Positions 52,801-62,889 of a stretch of 64,000 nt of DNA are shown one piece after another. The DNA comes from Owenia fusiformis (taxonomy: Eukaryota; Annelida; Polychaeta; Sabellida; Oweniidae). The number at the start of each line of letters is the position of its first letter. The stretch's first letter is position 1. The stretch lies in the NCBI GenBank assembly GCA_903813345.2, contig CAIIXF020000006.1, forward strand, positions 40,680,848 to 40,744,847. Direction: 5' to 3'. The notes beneath the pieces are model-generated. The model searched no databases. It had not been told where the DNA came from and worked only from the letters and a program-made list of their open reading frames with translations. The position numbers and the translations under genes are program-made.

Positions 52801-55800
52801 CCAATAGCAACACTGTAAAGCAAATTACCTTTAACACCGGCCCTTTCACTACATGTATAGCCATTCTCTATTTTACAGATCACTGGGTGCCCCATTCACG
52901 GATGTGTTCTCCAATAGCAACAAGATGCTTCTGGTCTTTAGGAACTTCTATGGGAGACAACACATTCAGGCTAACTTTTCAGCTATTTCACAAGGTTTGT
53001 CCTACAGTATAGTCTCCTATTTATGTTATAATGGTGTTTGGGCCTCTTATGTTAGGTATGAATTTCTATGGGAGACAACACATTCAGGCTAACTTTACAG
53101 CTATTTCACAAGGTTTGTCCTACAGTATAGTCTCCTATTTACATGTATGTTATAATGGTGTTTGGGCCTCTTATGTTAGGTAGGAACTTCTATGGGAGAC
53201 AACACATTCAGGCTTACTTTACAGCTATTTCACAAGGTTTGTCCTACAGTATAGTCTCCTATTTATGTTATAATGGTGTTTGGGCCTCTTATGTTAGGTA
53301 GGAACTTCTATGGGAGACAACACATTCAGGCTTACTTTACAGGTATTTCACAAGGTTTGTCCTACAGTATAGTCTCCTATTTATGTTATAATGGTGTTTG
53401 GGCCTCTTATGTTAGGTATGAATTTCTATGGGAGACAACACATTCAGGCTAACTTTACAGCTATTTCACAAGGTTTGTCCTACAGTATAGTCTCCTATTT
53501 ATGTTATAATGGTGTTTTGGCCTCTTATGTTAGGTATGAATTTCTATGGGAGACAACACATTCAGGCTAACTTTACAGCTATTTCACAAGGTTTGTCCTA
53601 CAGTATAGTCTCCTATTTACATGTATGTTATAATGGTGTTTGGGCCTCTTATGTTAGGTAGGAACTTCTATGGGAGACAACACATTCAGGCTTACTTTAC
53701 AGCTATTTCACAAGGTTTGTCCTACAGTATAGTCTCCTATTTATGTTATAATGGTGTTTGGGCCTCTTATGTTAGGTAGGAACTTCTATGGGAGACAACA
53801 CATTCAGGCTTACTTTACAGGTATTTCACAAGGTTTGTCCTACAGTATAGTCTCCTATTTATGTTATAATGGTGTTTGGGCCTCTTATGTTAGGTATGAA
53901 TTTCTATGGGAGACAACACATTCAGGCTAACTTTACAGCTATTTCACAAGGTTTGTCCTACAGTATAGTCTCCTATTTATGTTATAATGGTGTTTGGGCC
54001 TCTTATGTTAGGTATGAATTTCTATGGGAGACAACACATTCAGGCTAACTTTACAGCTATTTCACAAGGTTTGTCCTACAGTATAGTCTCCTATTTACAT
54101 GTATGTTATAATGGTGTTTGGGCCTCTTATGTTAGGTAGGAACTTCTATGGGAGACAACACATTCAGGCTTACTTTACAGCTATTTCACAAGGTTTGTCC
54201 TACAGTATAGTCTCCTATTTATGTTATAATGGTGTTTGGGCCTCTTATGTTAGGTAGGAACTTCTATGGGAGACAACACATTCAGGCTAACTTTACAGCT
54301 ATTTCACAAGGTTTGTCCTACAGTATAGTCTCCTATTTATGTTATAATGGTGTTTGGGCCTCTTATGTTTGGTATGAATTTCTATGGGAGACAACACATT
54401 CAGGCTAACTTTACAGCTATTTCACAAGGTTTGTCCTACAGTATAGTCTCCTATTTATGTTATAATGGTGTTTTGGCCTCTTATGTTAGGTAGGAACTTC
54501 TAAGGGAGACAACACATTCAGGCTTACTTTACAGGTATTTCACAAGGTTTGTCCTACAGTATAGTCTCCTATTTATGTTATAATGGTGTTTGGGCCTCTT
54601 ATGTTAGGTATGAATTTCTATGGGAGACAACACATTCAGGCTAACTTTACAGCTATTTCACAAGGTTTGTCCTACAGTATAGTCTCCTATTTATGTTATA
54701 ATGGTGTTTGGGCCTCTTATGTTAGGTATGAATTTCTATGGGAGACAACACATTCAGGCTAACTTTACAGCTATTTCACAAGGTTTGTCCTACAGTATAG
54801 TCTCCTATTTATGTTATAATGGTGTTTTGGCCTCTTATGTTAGGTAGGAACTTCTAAGGGAGACAACACATTCAGGCTTACTTTACAGGTATTTCACAAG
54901 GTTTGTCCTACAGTATAGTCTCCTATTTATGTTATAATGGTGTTTGGGTCTCTTATGTTAGGTATGAATTTCTATGGGAGACAACACATCCAGGCTAACT
55001 ACATGTATTTCACAAGGTTTGCACTATAATGTGGTCTCCTATTTATACTGAACATTCATGAATAGTATTACTGTTCTCTGGGTATTGCACACTACCCTAC
55101 CACGTGACCACATTTAAAAATGATACAGGGTACGGTTAAGTTGCAAATGAAGCGGGTATTCTCTATCTTTGTCCATTGGGCTTTTCTGGTAATAATACGT
55201 TGCAAACTGCTCGATGAATCTATACAATGTATAGTAGAACACTTAGAATATGTGTAAAATCTAGTAAACATTCAGAACTATGGAAATAAACAAACGTCCT
55301 CCATTTGCAACTTCCCTGTAGCCTGTACTTCTTTTAAAGGAATACAGGATACAGTATGGGGGTATAGTAGTGTGTATTGTTCGTGTGCGATTTAATTTCG
55401 CTTTGTTCGCGAATGTAGTAAAATCGCGAACATTTATCTTCGCAAAATTTGTCTTTTAAATCCCTTGGGATTTGACCCAGGACTTTTGATGTTTTGTTCG
55501 GTGTAAAACGTTTCGTCCAGTGTTGTTGGGCGATTATTCAAAAAAGGCCTATAATGTCTAACATTTTGAATTGGCTTATTAGGCCAACAAAGGCAAGAAC
55601 TGTTGACGACAATGATATCCTACAAATTGAAGTTGAAAAAGCCATTCAAGAATATTCCCCTAAACGTGGGAAATACAAACATTATTCGGATTCTGAACGG
55701 GCTAAAATAGCCAGATACGCATTGATTCACGGTAGGCCTAATCGGAAAAAAATTCAACTTGTGCAATCCGCGAAATGTCATCAATTCAAATCTGCGAAAT

Positions 55801-58800
55801 TAAATAGCCGCAAAATTTATAGCGTCGAAATTTACCGAAGTACAGTACCTATTTAGATAAGCAATTGTTGATGGCTTTATGAAATTAATTAATGAGGTTT
55901 TTGTATCTGCCATTCCAAACAATATTACTTTTACATGTAAATGGGCCATTGGTGTTCAGCCACTGTATAATCTTTTCTCCGACTCTGTCCAGTGCTGCCC
56001 TCTTTAAATTTATCAAAACTTTATACCTGTGTTTATTATTATTATTATTTTATAGGAAGCCATGTGAATGCATTTGGAAGCAGTGGCTCAGTTATTATGA
56101 AGAATTCTGTACAGATGAACCAATCCACATTGCTGATTCAACCAATCAATATAACAGGTGACTTTATTTAACTAAAACAATTAATTTCAAAACTCCTGCC
56201 TCTCATTGATTCATGTTCACTATTATTAATGAATGTTAGTTAGTCATTAGTGAATGAAGCATTACATGTACCTTTTACATTCGTTCAACTTCACTACTTA
56301 AAAGAGAGCTTTAAGTTGTCATTCAGTTTACAATAAATCTCTATCACTGAGCCAGTCAGAGTTCGTGGATAAAATGGATGACTTTCTATATATGATCATA
56401 TTTTCTGACACTATCGTGGAGCTAATGAGCTTGCATTTAGCACGTGCTCCTTCCAGTTCGCTGATTGGTTGAGAAAAGGTCAGCGTGGTAGGTTTGAAAT
56501 GATTTATGACCCGGGTTGTCACAGGCACTGGTCGCCGGGTGGGGCTGCTAAACTGTTATATAGTCTATACTAGGCAGCGGGTAGTTTATAACTAGACTGC
56601 GCGCAGGGTAATGAAGCATTGGTTAAAAGGAGGGTATATGTACATCACTTATGTCTTCATATTTCAGATCTAATATCATTAGAAATCATAAACTTAAATT
56701 TGGAGCCCAATGCAACTGTGACCATATTTGAAGGACTGTCTGACCAATCAACTAGAATTGTGGCATTAACTGCATTTGTACAAACATTTCCACCCATATA
56801 TGTGAGGCCAAATAAAGGCATAAGGTAGGCGGAAATGTTGGGAATTTTATTTTCTACTGGGTGGGCAATAAAAAATGGGACGCTTTGTATTGTTCTTAGA
56901 AGTACAGGATAAACCATGTGTTGTGTAACAAAAAACTGGGTACTCATTTAGCATGTGACTTACTTCAATATGTTGTAGAAATTGTGTACAGATTTTAATT
57001 TTGATGTGATTCACAGAAAACAATTTTACAATCAATAAGTAATTTCATATCTTTTAAGTGATATTGTATAAAATATTTTGCAATGTGTGAAAAGAATTTA
57101 AGCCCAAGACTTGATGCATTGTGTCTTATTCATTCCACTCAGGCATTGTTTCCTAATCTTTGCTTTCCCGCTGTGTGATCATGCAAAAATTTGAAAACAA
57201 GACCTCAAAGCGGAATGATTGAGCACACAATGCATTGAGTCCAGGGCTTCAACCCTTGACAATATCCTTTTCTCTTAAGGGTTGCTTACATGACTACAAA
57301 CCCTGGACAAGATGAATCTCAGTCTATGGACATATTTACAGTCACATATAGAATTGTACCAGGTTAGTACACTATAATCTAAAAATAAGGTTCAAGGGTT
57401 GCCTATATGACTACAAACCCTGGACAAGATGAATCTCAGTCTATGGACATATTTACAGTCACATATAGAATTGTACCAGGTTAGTACACTACAATCTAAA
57501 AATAAGGTTCAAGGGTTGCCTATATGACTACAAACCCTGGACAAGATGAATCTCAGTCTATGGACATATTTACAGTTACATATAGAATTGTACCAGGTTA
57601 GTACACTATAATCTAAAAATAAGGTTCAAGGGTTGCCTATATGACTACAAACCCTGAACAAGATGAATCTCAGTCTATGGACATATTTACAATCACATAT
57701 AGAATTGTACCAGGTTAGTACACTATAATCTAAAAATAAGGTTCAAGGGTTGCCTATATGACTACAAACCCTGGACAAGATGAATCTCAGTCTATGGTCA
57801 TATTTACAGTCACATATAGAATTGTACCAGGTTAGTACACTATAATCTAAAAATAAGGTTCAATGGTTGCCTATATGACTACAAACCCTGGACAAGATGA
57901 ATCTCAGTCTATGGACATATTTACAGTCACATATAGAATTGTTAAGGTTAGTACACTATAATCTAAAAATAAGGTTCAAGGGTTGCCTATATGACTACAA
58001 ACCCTGGACAAGATGAATCTCAGTCTATGGACATATTTACAGTCACATATAGAATTGTACCAGGTTAGTACACTATAATCTAAAAATAAGGTTCAAGGGT
58101 TGCCTATATGACTACAAACCCTGAACAAGATGAATCTCAGTCTATGGCCATATTTACAATCACATATAGAATTGCACCAGGTTAGTACACTACCAGGTTA
58201 GTACACTATAATATAAAAATAAGGTTCAAGGGTTGCCTATATGACTACAAACCCTGGACAAGATGAATCTCAGTCTATGGACATATTTACAGTCACATAT
58301 AGAATTGTACCAGGTTAGTACACTATAATCTAAAAATAAGGTTCAAGGGTTGCCTATATGACTACAAACCCTGAACAAGATGAATCTCAGTCTATGGACA
58401 TATTTACAATCACATATAGAATTGTACCAGGTTAGTACACTACCAGGTTAGTACACTATAATATAAAAATAAGGTTCAAGGGTTGCCTATATGACTACAA
58501 ACCCTGGACAAGATCATGGGCTTTCAACTATATCTACAGTAAAACCTGTCTAATCCGAACACCCATGGGACCAGCCAAAAGTGTTCAAATTGGCAGGTGT
58601 TCAAATTTCGAGGATATTGTTGGTCGGGGGGGATTTTCATTGTTCAGTCCACTATATTGAACACTTAATACTTAGTCAGAAAACAATACATGTTGTTGAT
58701 GAGTTTATTCTACAATAGGCCTATAGCCTACATGTATATGCTATGTTTTATTTATATTTTGAACAATTTCATTATTTTTGGAAAAATAACTCTTTAATAA

Positions 58801-59660
58801 AAACGGTATTTTTAGCTCACATGGTGAGCTTTTGCAATTGCTACGCTCGCTCGTGCAGATATCATATCCATTCGTGGATAAAAATCATATCACTCATAAA
58901 TCATAGGATATCCTCTATGCATGTATATGATATACTTAAAAATTTTCAGGATGTGGAGGAAACTACAATTCAACAAAGGGAACTATTCTCAGCCCGGGTT
59001 TCCCAAACCTCTACCCCTACAATATGGACTGTTCCTGGTCTATCACCCCTCTGAACAGTAAACTGGTCCACATAACATTTGATGCGTTTCACACAGCCAA
59101 TCAGCATCCAGTTTACATATCCAAGATGATGAATGGTACAAGACAGTTGGTTGGATCATTTAGAGGGAATGACACTCTGTATGATATAATAGGAACAACA
59201 AATGAAAGTTTGGTGTTGAGCTTCTCGTCCAGTGCCCAGAATTCCTTAAAAGACATTGGATCTGGTTTTAAGCTGAGTTACGAGAACATAGGTACATATA
59301 ATTAGTAATAAAAGTTCACTTAAAGTCTTACATCAAGTACTTGCTTCCAAGCAGAGTCCTTTTTTATTAGCACAGTGCTTCTTAAACAATGTTTGGAGTA
59401 ACAGAGATGCTCAATGTAAAATTATTATATAGAAAATACCAATATCGTTTTTTTTCATTTTTATTATTTCCAGATTGTGGTGGTCTGTTGACAAATCTTA
59501 GCAGTTCTAAGACAATCTCCTCCCCAGGCTTCCCTGCCCCTCTCCCTAATGCTACAATCTGTGTGTGGGTGATAGCATTGCCACATAGCACTGGGAACAA
59601 CTCAGCAGTGAATATTGTCAACTTCAGTCTAGATGTCAAGAACTACATTAACAGCACAAG
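46822..59660 (+). CDS. Multi-CUB-domain extracellular protein, 14 exons visible, both ends open
   Basis: Fourteen exons with matching phases give about 750 residues. The first visible exon reads FLTHLAVAFQ, probably the end of a signal peptide. Seven CUB-type units follow. Units 1-3 are each split over two exons (CGGILNKTEG; CKQNLVEGSGSF; CSKVVKLVDT starts). Units 4 and 5 are diverged and lack the first Cys. Unit 6 is encoded by one exon (CGGNYNSTKGTILSPGFPN). Only the first half of unit 7 is seen (CGGLLTNLSSSKTISSPGFP). About twenty N-glycosylation sequons support secretion. CUB proteins mediate extracellular protein or ligand binding; no protease or other domain is visible, so function stays open. 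The start codon and the end after exon 14 were not found. Nine of the introns carry splice-site arrays or repeats. Confidence 0.85.
46842..47150 (+). repeat. 63-bp array over the exon A donor
   Basis: Five units, each beginning TTGCATTTCAAG|gtaaac, the last four exon codons plus donor, then TGTAACTGTAAATCTTG. The first copy belongs to the real exon. Confidence 0.93.
47432..47644 (+). CDS. CUB gene exon B (CUB1, first half)
   Basis: Acceptor aaatacag|CGCCAT; donor CAAG|gtacac. Encodes PSCGGILNKTEG, NTTCTWTLDLG and QVYITFKDVSL, the first Cys pair and core strands of a CUB domain. Confidence 0.88.
47897..48345 (+). repeat. 32-bp array of acceptor-like units upstream of exon C
   Basis: About 14 units of ATCTTTACAGATATTCTTGT plus GCTACTACTGCC. 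Each holds a pyrimidine tract and CAG|ATA, resembling the real exon C acceptor (tttcag|ATACATTTTTG) about 100 bp downstream. It contains no clear CUB coding sequence. Confidence 0.93.
48450..48560 (+). CDS. CUB gene exon C (CUB1, second half)
   Basis: Acceptor atttcag|ATACAT; donor GGATG|gtatgt. Encodes DTFLYVGTSSQTVISLKIGS and ends FEYNQDG. Confidence 0.85.
48515..49310 (+). repeat. 93-bp array over the exon C donor
   Basis: About eight units; each carries the end of exon C (TTHPRTLAFEYNQDG) with its gtatgt donor and about 45 bp of intron. The first copy is the real exon; two copies (near 48620 and 49265) share a diverged form. Confidence 0.94.
49523..49729 (+). CDS. CUB gene exon D (CUB2, first half)
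   Basis: Acceptor attgcag|AATGTA; donor TTTACAG|gtctgt. Encodes CKQNLVEGSGSFRSPYHSNA and LQCTYTILG. Confidence 0.88.
49966..50082 (+). CDS. CUB gene exon E (CUB2, second half)
   Basis: Acceptor attacag|AGAAGT; donor TGAAG|gtacaa. Encodes PADVISSTQIIMVETTLSMG and NSFVMSYTPS. Confidence 0.85.
50199..50450 (+). CDS. CUB gene exon F (CUB3, first half)
   Basis: Acceptor atttctag|GTTGTT; donor CAAAG|gttaga. Encodes CSKVVKLVDTITVTSPGYEF, LNCNWLITGP and LTLYDGLS. Confidence 0.88.
50681..50910 (+). CDS. CUB gene exon G (CUB3 end, CUB4 start)
   Basis: Acceptor tcttcag|GATCTG; donor CAACAG|gtgtgt. Ends CUB3 with LLINFQSDSMRTARGFSITV and starts the next unit with GGVFTDSGTISWMWKS. Confidence 0.87.
51005..51105 (+). 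CDS. CUB gene exon H (CUB4)
   Basis: Acceptor ttttag|GTATAT; donor TTCAC|gtaagt. Encodes VYVTFDDDRLMFPTASVDCY and DTDLHVGHF. Confidence 0.83.
51366..52743 (+). mobile_element. 5'-truncated L1/Tx1-type LINE
   Basis: Only the C-terminal part of the reverse transcriptase polyprotein is present: KNGGLGLIDVETKIMSLKAS, SWVKRIQDDDTSWIDIP, then a Cys-rich region (CSKCNIIQNAKHLIFECKQV) and the end FIKKFIS near 52588, with stops and frameshifts (TAG near 51546, frame change near 51957). An AT-rich 3' tail ends in AAATAAATAAATAA. A 7-bp duplication ATGATAG flanks it (51359-51365 and 52744-52750). Confidence 0.88.
51607..52589 (+). pseudogene. LINE ORF2 C-terminal remnant, frameshifted
   Basis: Two consecutive frames (51607-51957 and 51987-52589) cover the post-reverse-transcriptase region of an L1/Tx1-like ORF2. 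The frameshift between them and the missing 5' part show it is dead. Confidence 0.8.
52879..52994 (+). CDS. CUB gene exon I (CUB4 end)
   Basis: Acceptor ttttacag|ATCACT; donor CACAAG|gtttgt. Encodes SLGAPFTDVFSNSNKMLLVF and GRQHIQANFSAISQ. The upstream duplicate at 52759 lacks most of the exon, so this copy is the one expected in mRNA. Confidence 0.83.
52945..55020 (+). repeat. 118-bp array over the exon I donor, with higher-order periodicity
   Basis: About 17 units, each with the end of exon I (GRQHIQANFTAIS), its gtttgt donor and intron. One unit type carries an extra ACATGT (TTTACATGTATG) near 53138, 53616 and 54094, spaced 478 bp, that is four units. The first copy belongs to exon I and differs at CTTTTCAG against CTTTACAG. 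Confidence 0.95.
55021..56055 (+). other. CUB intron with a transposase fragment
   Basis: Unique intron DNA including the relic at 55494-55760 and CGCGAA-rich patches near 55380-55450 and 55770-55830 that look like subterminal repeats of an element. Confidence 0.5.
55494..55760 (+). pseudogene. DNA-binding N-terminus of a pogo-like transposase (relic)
   Basis: The frame reads KRGKYKHYSDSERAKIARYA, matching the N-terminal helix-turn-helix found in pogo/Tigger-like transposases of invertebrates. The catalytic part is absent. Flanking TACAGTA-type ends (near 55350 and 55843) would fit but do not pair well. Confidence 0.5.
56056..56157 (+). CDS. CUB gene exon J (CUB5)
   Basis: Acceptor ttttatag|GAAGCC; donor ATAACAG|gtgact. 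Encodes GSHVNAFGSSGSVIMKNSVQ and LLIQPINIT. Phase agrees with exons I and K. Confidence 0.78.
56255..56612. mobile_element. Copy of a dispersed repeat, inverted
   Basis: Ends match the direct repeats at 61968 and 63096: ACATTCGTTCAACTTCACTA at the left (inverse of AAGTGAAGTC-AACGAATG) and TAACTAGACTGCGCGCAGGG at the right (inverse of CCCTGCGTGCAGAGTCTAGTT). The interior is unique. Confidence 0.55.
56668..56824 (+). CDS. CUB gene exon K (CUB5)
   Basis: Acceptor atttcag|ATCTAA; donor CATAAG|gtaggc. Encodes DLISLEIINLNLEPNATVTI and IYVRPNKGI. Phase 2 at the end agrees with exon L. Confidence 0.8.
57275..58528 (+). repeat. 117-bp whole-exon array (exon L copies)
   Basis: About ten further copies, each with an AG (aaggttcaag) before the exon, the full 83-bp exon and its gttagt donor. 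The pyrimidine tract of the first copy is missing from the others. Exon L starts in phase 2 and ends in phase 1, so joining two copies would shift the frame. Confidence 0.94.
57280..57362 (+). CDS. CUB gene exon L (CUB5 end)
   Basis: Acceptor ttctcttaag|GGTTGC with a good pyrimidine tract; donor ACCAG|gttagt. Encodes VAYMTTNPGQDESQSMDIFT and YRIVPG. Confidence 0.82.
58529..58640. repeat. Dispersed repeat fragment (AGTAAAACCTG family)
   Basis: Reads ACAGTAAAACCTGTCTAATC and later GTGTTCAAATTGGCAGGTGT, the best preserved of at least four fragments of this family in the window (others near 11001, 17512, 18775). Confidence 0.6.
58950..59291 (+). CDS. CUB gene exon M (complete CUB6)
   Basis: Acceptor attttcag|GATGTG; donor ACATAG|gtacat. 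A full CUB domain in one exon: CGGNYNSTKGTILSPGFPNL, DCSWSITP, LVLSFSSS, FKLSYENI. Confidence 0.9.
59474..59660 (+). CDS. CUB gene exon N (CUB7, first half)
   Basis: Acceptor atttccag|ATTGTG; donor CACAAG|gtacat. Encodes CGGLLTNLSSSKTISSPGFP and CVWVIALPHSTG. Ends in phase 2; the rest of CUB7 was not found. Confidence 0.85.
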
Positions 59661-61215
59661 GTACATTACATATCTTATAAATCACTTTTAATTGGAGAAC
59701 ACCTTCCCTGCCCGCCTCCCTAATGTTACAATGTGTGTGTGGGTGATAGCATTGCCACATAGCACTGGGAACAACTCCGCAGTGAATATTGTCAACTTCA
59801 GTCTAGATGTCAAGAACTACATTAACAGCACAAGGTACATTACATATCTTATAAATCACTTTTAATTGGAGAACACCTTCCCTGCCCATCTCCCTAATGC
59901 TACAATGTGTGTGTGGGTGATAGCATTGCCACATAGCACTGGGAACAACTCCGCAGTGAATATTGTCAACTTCAGTCTAGATGTCAAGAACTACATTAAC
60001 AGCACAAGGTACATTACATATCTTATAAATCACTTTTAATTGGAGAACACCTTCCCTGCCCGCCTCCCTAATGTTACAATGTGTGTGTGGGTGATTGCAT
60101 TGCCACATAGCACTGGGAACAACTCCGCAGTGAATATTGTCAACTTCAGTCTAGATGTCAAGAACTACATTAACAGCACAAGGTACATATCTTATAAATC
60201 ACTTTTAATTGGAGAACACCTTCCCTGCCCCTCTCTCTAATGCTACAATGTGTGTGTGGGTGATAGCATTGCCACATAGCACTGGGAACAACTCCGCAGT
60301 GAATATTGTCAACTTCAGTCTAGATGTCAAGAACTACATTAACAGCACAAGGTACATTACATATCTTATAAATCACTTTTAATTGGAGAACACCTTCCCT
60401 GCCCCTCTCCCTAATGCTACAATCTGTGTGTGGGTGATAGCATTGCCACATAGCACTGGGAACAACTCCGCAGTGAATATTGTCAACTTCAGTCTAGATG
60501 TCAAGAACTACATTAACAGCACAAGGTACATTACATATCTTATAAATCACTTTTAATTGGAGAACACCTTCCCTGCCCATCTCCCTAATGCTACAATGTG
60601 TGTGTGGGTGATAGCATTGCCACATAGCACTGGGAACAACTCCGCAGTGAATATTGTCAACTTCAGTCTAGATGTCAAGAACTACATTAACAGCACAAGG
60701 TACATTACATATCTTATAAATCACTTTTAATTGGAGAACACCTTCCCTGCCCCTCTCCCTAATGCTACAATGTGTGTGTGGGTGATAGCATTGCCACATA
60801 GCACTGGGAACAACTCAGCAGTGAATATTGTCAACTTCAGTCTAGATGTCAAGAACTACATTAACAGCACAAGGTACATTACATATCTTATAAATCACTT
60901 TTAATTGGAGAACACCTTCCCTGCCCGCCTCTCCAATGCTACAATGTGTGTATGGGTGATTGCATTGCCACATAGTACTGGGAACAACTCAGCAGTGAAT
61001 ATTGTCAACTTCAGTCTAGATGTCAAGAACTACATTAACAGCACAAGGTACATATCTTATAAATCACTTTTAATTGGAGAACACCTTCCCTGCCCATCTC
61101 TAATGCTACAATGTGTGTATGGGTGATTGCATTGCCACATAGCACTGGGAACAACTCAGCAGTGAATATTGTCAACTTCAGTCTAGATGTCAAGAACTAC
61201 ATTAACAGCACCACA
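59535..61215 (+). repeat. 170-174 bp array over the exon N donor
   Basis: Ten units with about 125 coding bases of exon N (FPAPLPNATICVWVIALPHS through NSTR), its donor and a short intron. The last copy reads ACAGCACCACAAGAC and runs into unrelated sequence. Small variants (ATT/ATC for I, CCC/CGC, GTACATT/GTACATA) are shared between neighbours. Confidence 0.95.
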
Positions 61216-61487
61216 AGACAAAATCGTATGGAATAACTAGCGATAAGCTAGTTATTAAGCTTGTTATTATGGTCTTACTAGTGGTTATTATTGAGTAATG
61301 GTACAGGTATTCGATATGGTATTGCAGCTTACACTTAAGTAATGGTACACGTATCCTTGGATTTTAGGCCCGAATACCGAAGTTTATTTTTTTAATTATC
61401 GTGTATTATTATTTTGTGTTAATATTAGTTAACCATATAACTATTGGCATGATATGATAACCTTGTTATATTAATATAGCGCATAGG

Positions 61488-61732
61488 CGTAGCCAGGGGG
61501 ATGCGATGTGTGCGATCGCACCCCCCCCTCCATAACCAATGAAAATAGAACCATTAGATAGAAGAAAAAAGTCTTAAAATGCTTTTTATTTGAAGCTTCT
61601 AGCTCGATTTTGAACGAAGTTGCACCAATTTTTGTAAAATTCAAAACAAATCTTCAAAAACATTTTTTATGCCACGATCGCACCCCCCCCCCCCCCCCTC
61701 CCCCCGACTGAAAGCTGGCTACGCCACTGTAA
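61488..61732. mobile_element. Short MITE with GGCGTAGCCAG ends
   Basis: AGGCGTAGCCAGGGGG at the left and the inverse of AGCTGGCTACGCCACT at the right. C/G homopolymer runs (CGCACCCCCCCC) lie inside each end. Confidence 0.55.
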
Positions 61733-61967
61733 CGTGTAATCAATACGCTACATTTTGTATGTTCAATTTGTATACTTAAAACTGTTATTAATCCACAAAT
61801 TTAGATGAAGACAAGATAAAAATTCGAATCAAGAATGAAAAGGTGTCTAAGTATATGATTCTTAAGGGTAATGCATATTTGAATTAAACAGAGGCGGGTT
61901 AATTTATATTGTGCTATGAATTACGCTATTATTCAAAATTGCAGCTAAGATGCCTGTTTTACGATAC

Positions 61968-62047
61968 CCTGCGTGCAGAGTCTAGTTAAACTACACTAAG
62001 ACGAAGCTCTCTTTTAAGAAGTGAAGTCAAACGAATGCAAAGGGTAG
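61968..62047 (+). repeat. 80-bp direct repeat, copy 1
   Basis: Starts CCTGCGTGCAGAGTCTAGTT and ends AAACGAATGCAAAGGGTAG. A second copy lies 1.1 kb downstream and inverted end pieces are near 56260-56610. Confidence 0.7.
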
Positions 62048-62889
62048 TTTTATGAAAAATATCACGGAAGATGTATTCTAGATATCAGTAGTATTCTCAG
62101 AAATTTATTATCCGAAACGGATAACATCTGGCCACTCAGACAAACAATCGCAGACATTGGCTAAGCTTGTTTATTTAACAGTTAGATTTGTTGACTTATC
62201 GATCCGTATTTCAATCGCTCCGGGAAGACGTTCTTTTCACTTTGTATTTGCGTGCAGTGTAATATAAGTTGATACTTTTGTTCAAAAATGTACTTTTAAT
62301 GGCCATTTTATGCCTTTTATTTTCAAATTATGTTTTGTTTGGATGTCAGTGTGAAAAGTCAAGAAACGTCAACCCCGACTTTTAATTGTTTTAAAATGTT
62401 GGTTAATCACTTATGGCAAATCACAAGGTTGATGATGTCAACGGACCATGATCGTGGAAGGCTATCAATATCAGGTGTATATCGCATAGAAAATAAATAT
62501 AGCTAATTTTTCGCACTGATATGATGATGGCTATTCTGGCGAATCGGGTAGATATTTCTCAGTTTTTTCCGGTAATAAAACTATTCATTTCTATCAATTT
62601 TACAAACGGGGTCCTTTGAATGCACATTAAAACTATAAAAGTATTTATTGGGCGTACATACTCGTTCTGTCATGTTACTTACATTTCATTTGCAAGTTGT
62701 CCACATATTAATCCGGCGTTTTGTTTAATCAAATTTCCCGCCCCTTGAGGTTTCCGACTGTAAAACTTAATATTTAATACAAACCAATGCATCAGTTAAT
62801 ATTTTCAGAATACAAATTTTCCATTTTTATTTCTCTGATAGATAAAGTCTCATTTTGCATCTGTTCGTGTATTAAAGAGTATGCTTTTA

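Larger units (their letters stand above)
51320..52900 (+). repeat. Two-copy duplication over the exon I acceptor, split by a LINE
   Basis: GCAAATTACCTTTAACACCG starts both copies (near 51331 and 52814), followed by CCATTCTC-ATTTTACAG and the first coding bases of exon I. In the first copy the LINE sits between the two parts; that copy ends after about 45 coding bases. Confidence 0.85.
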
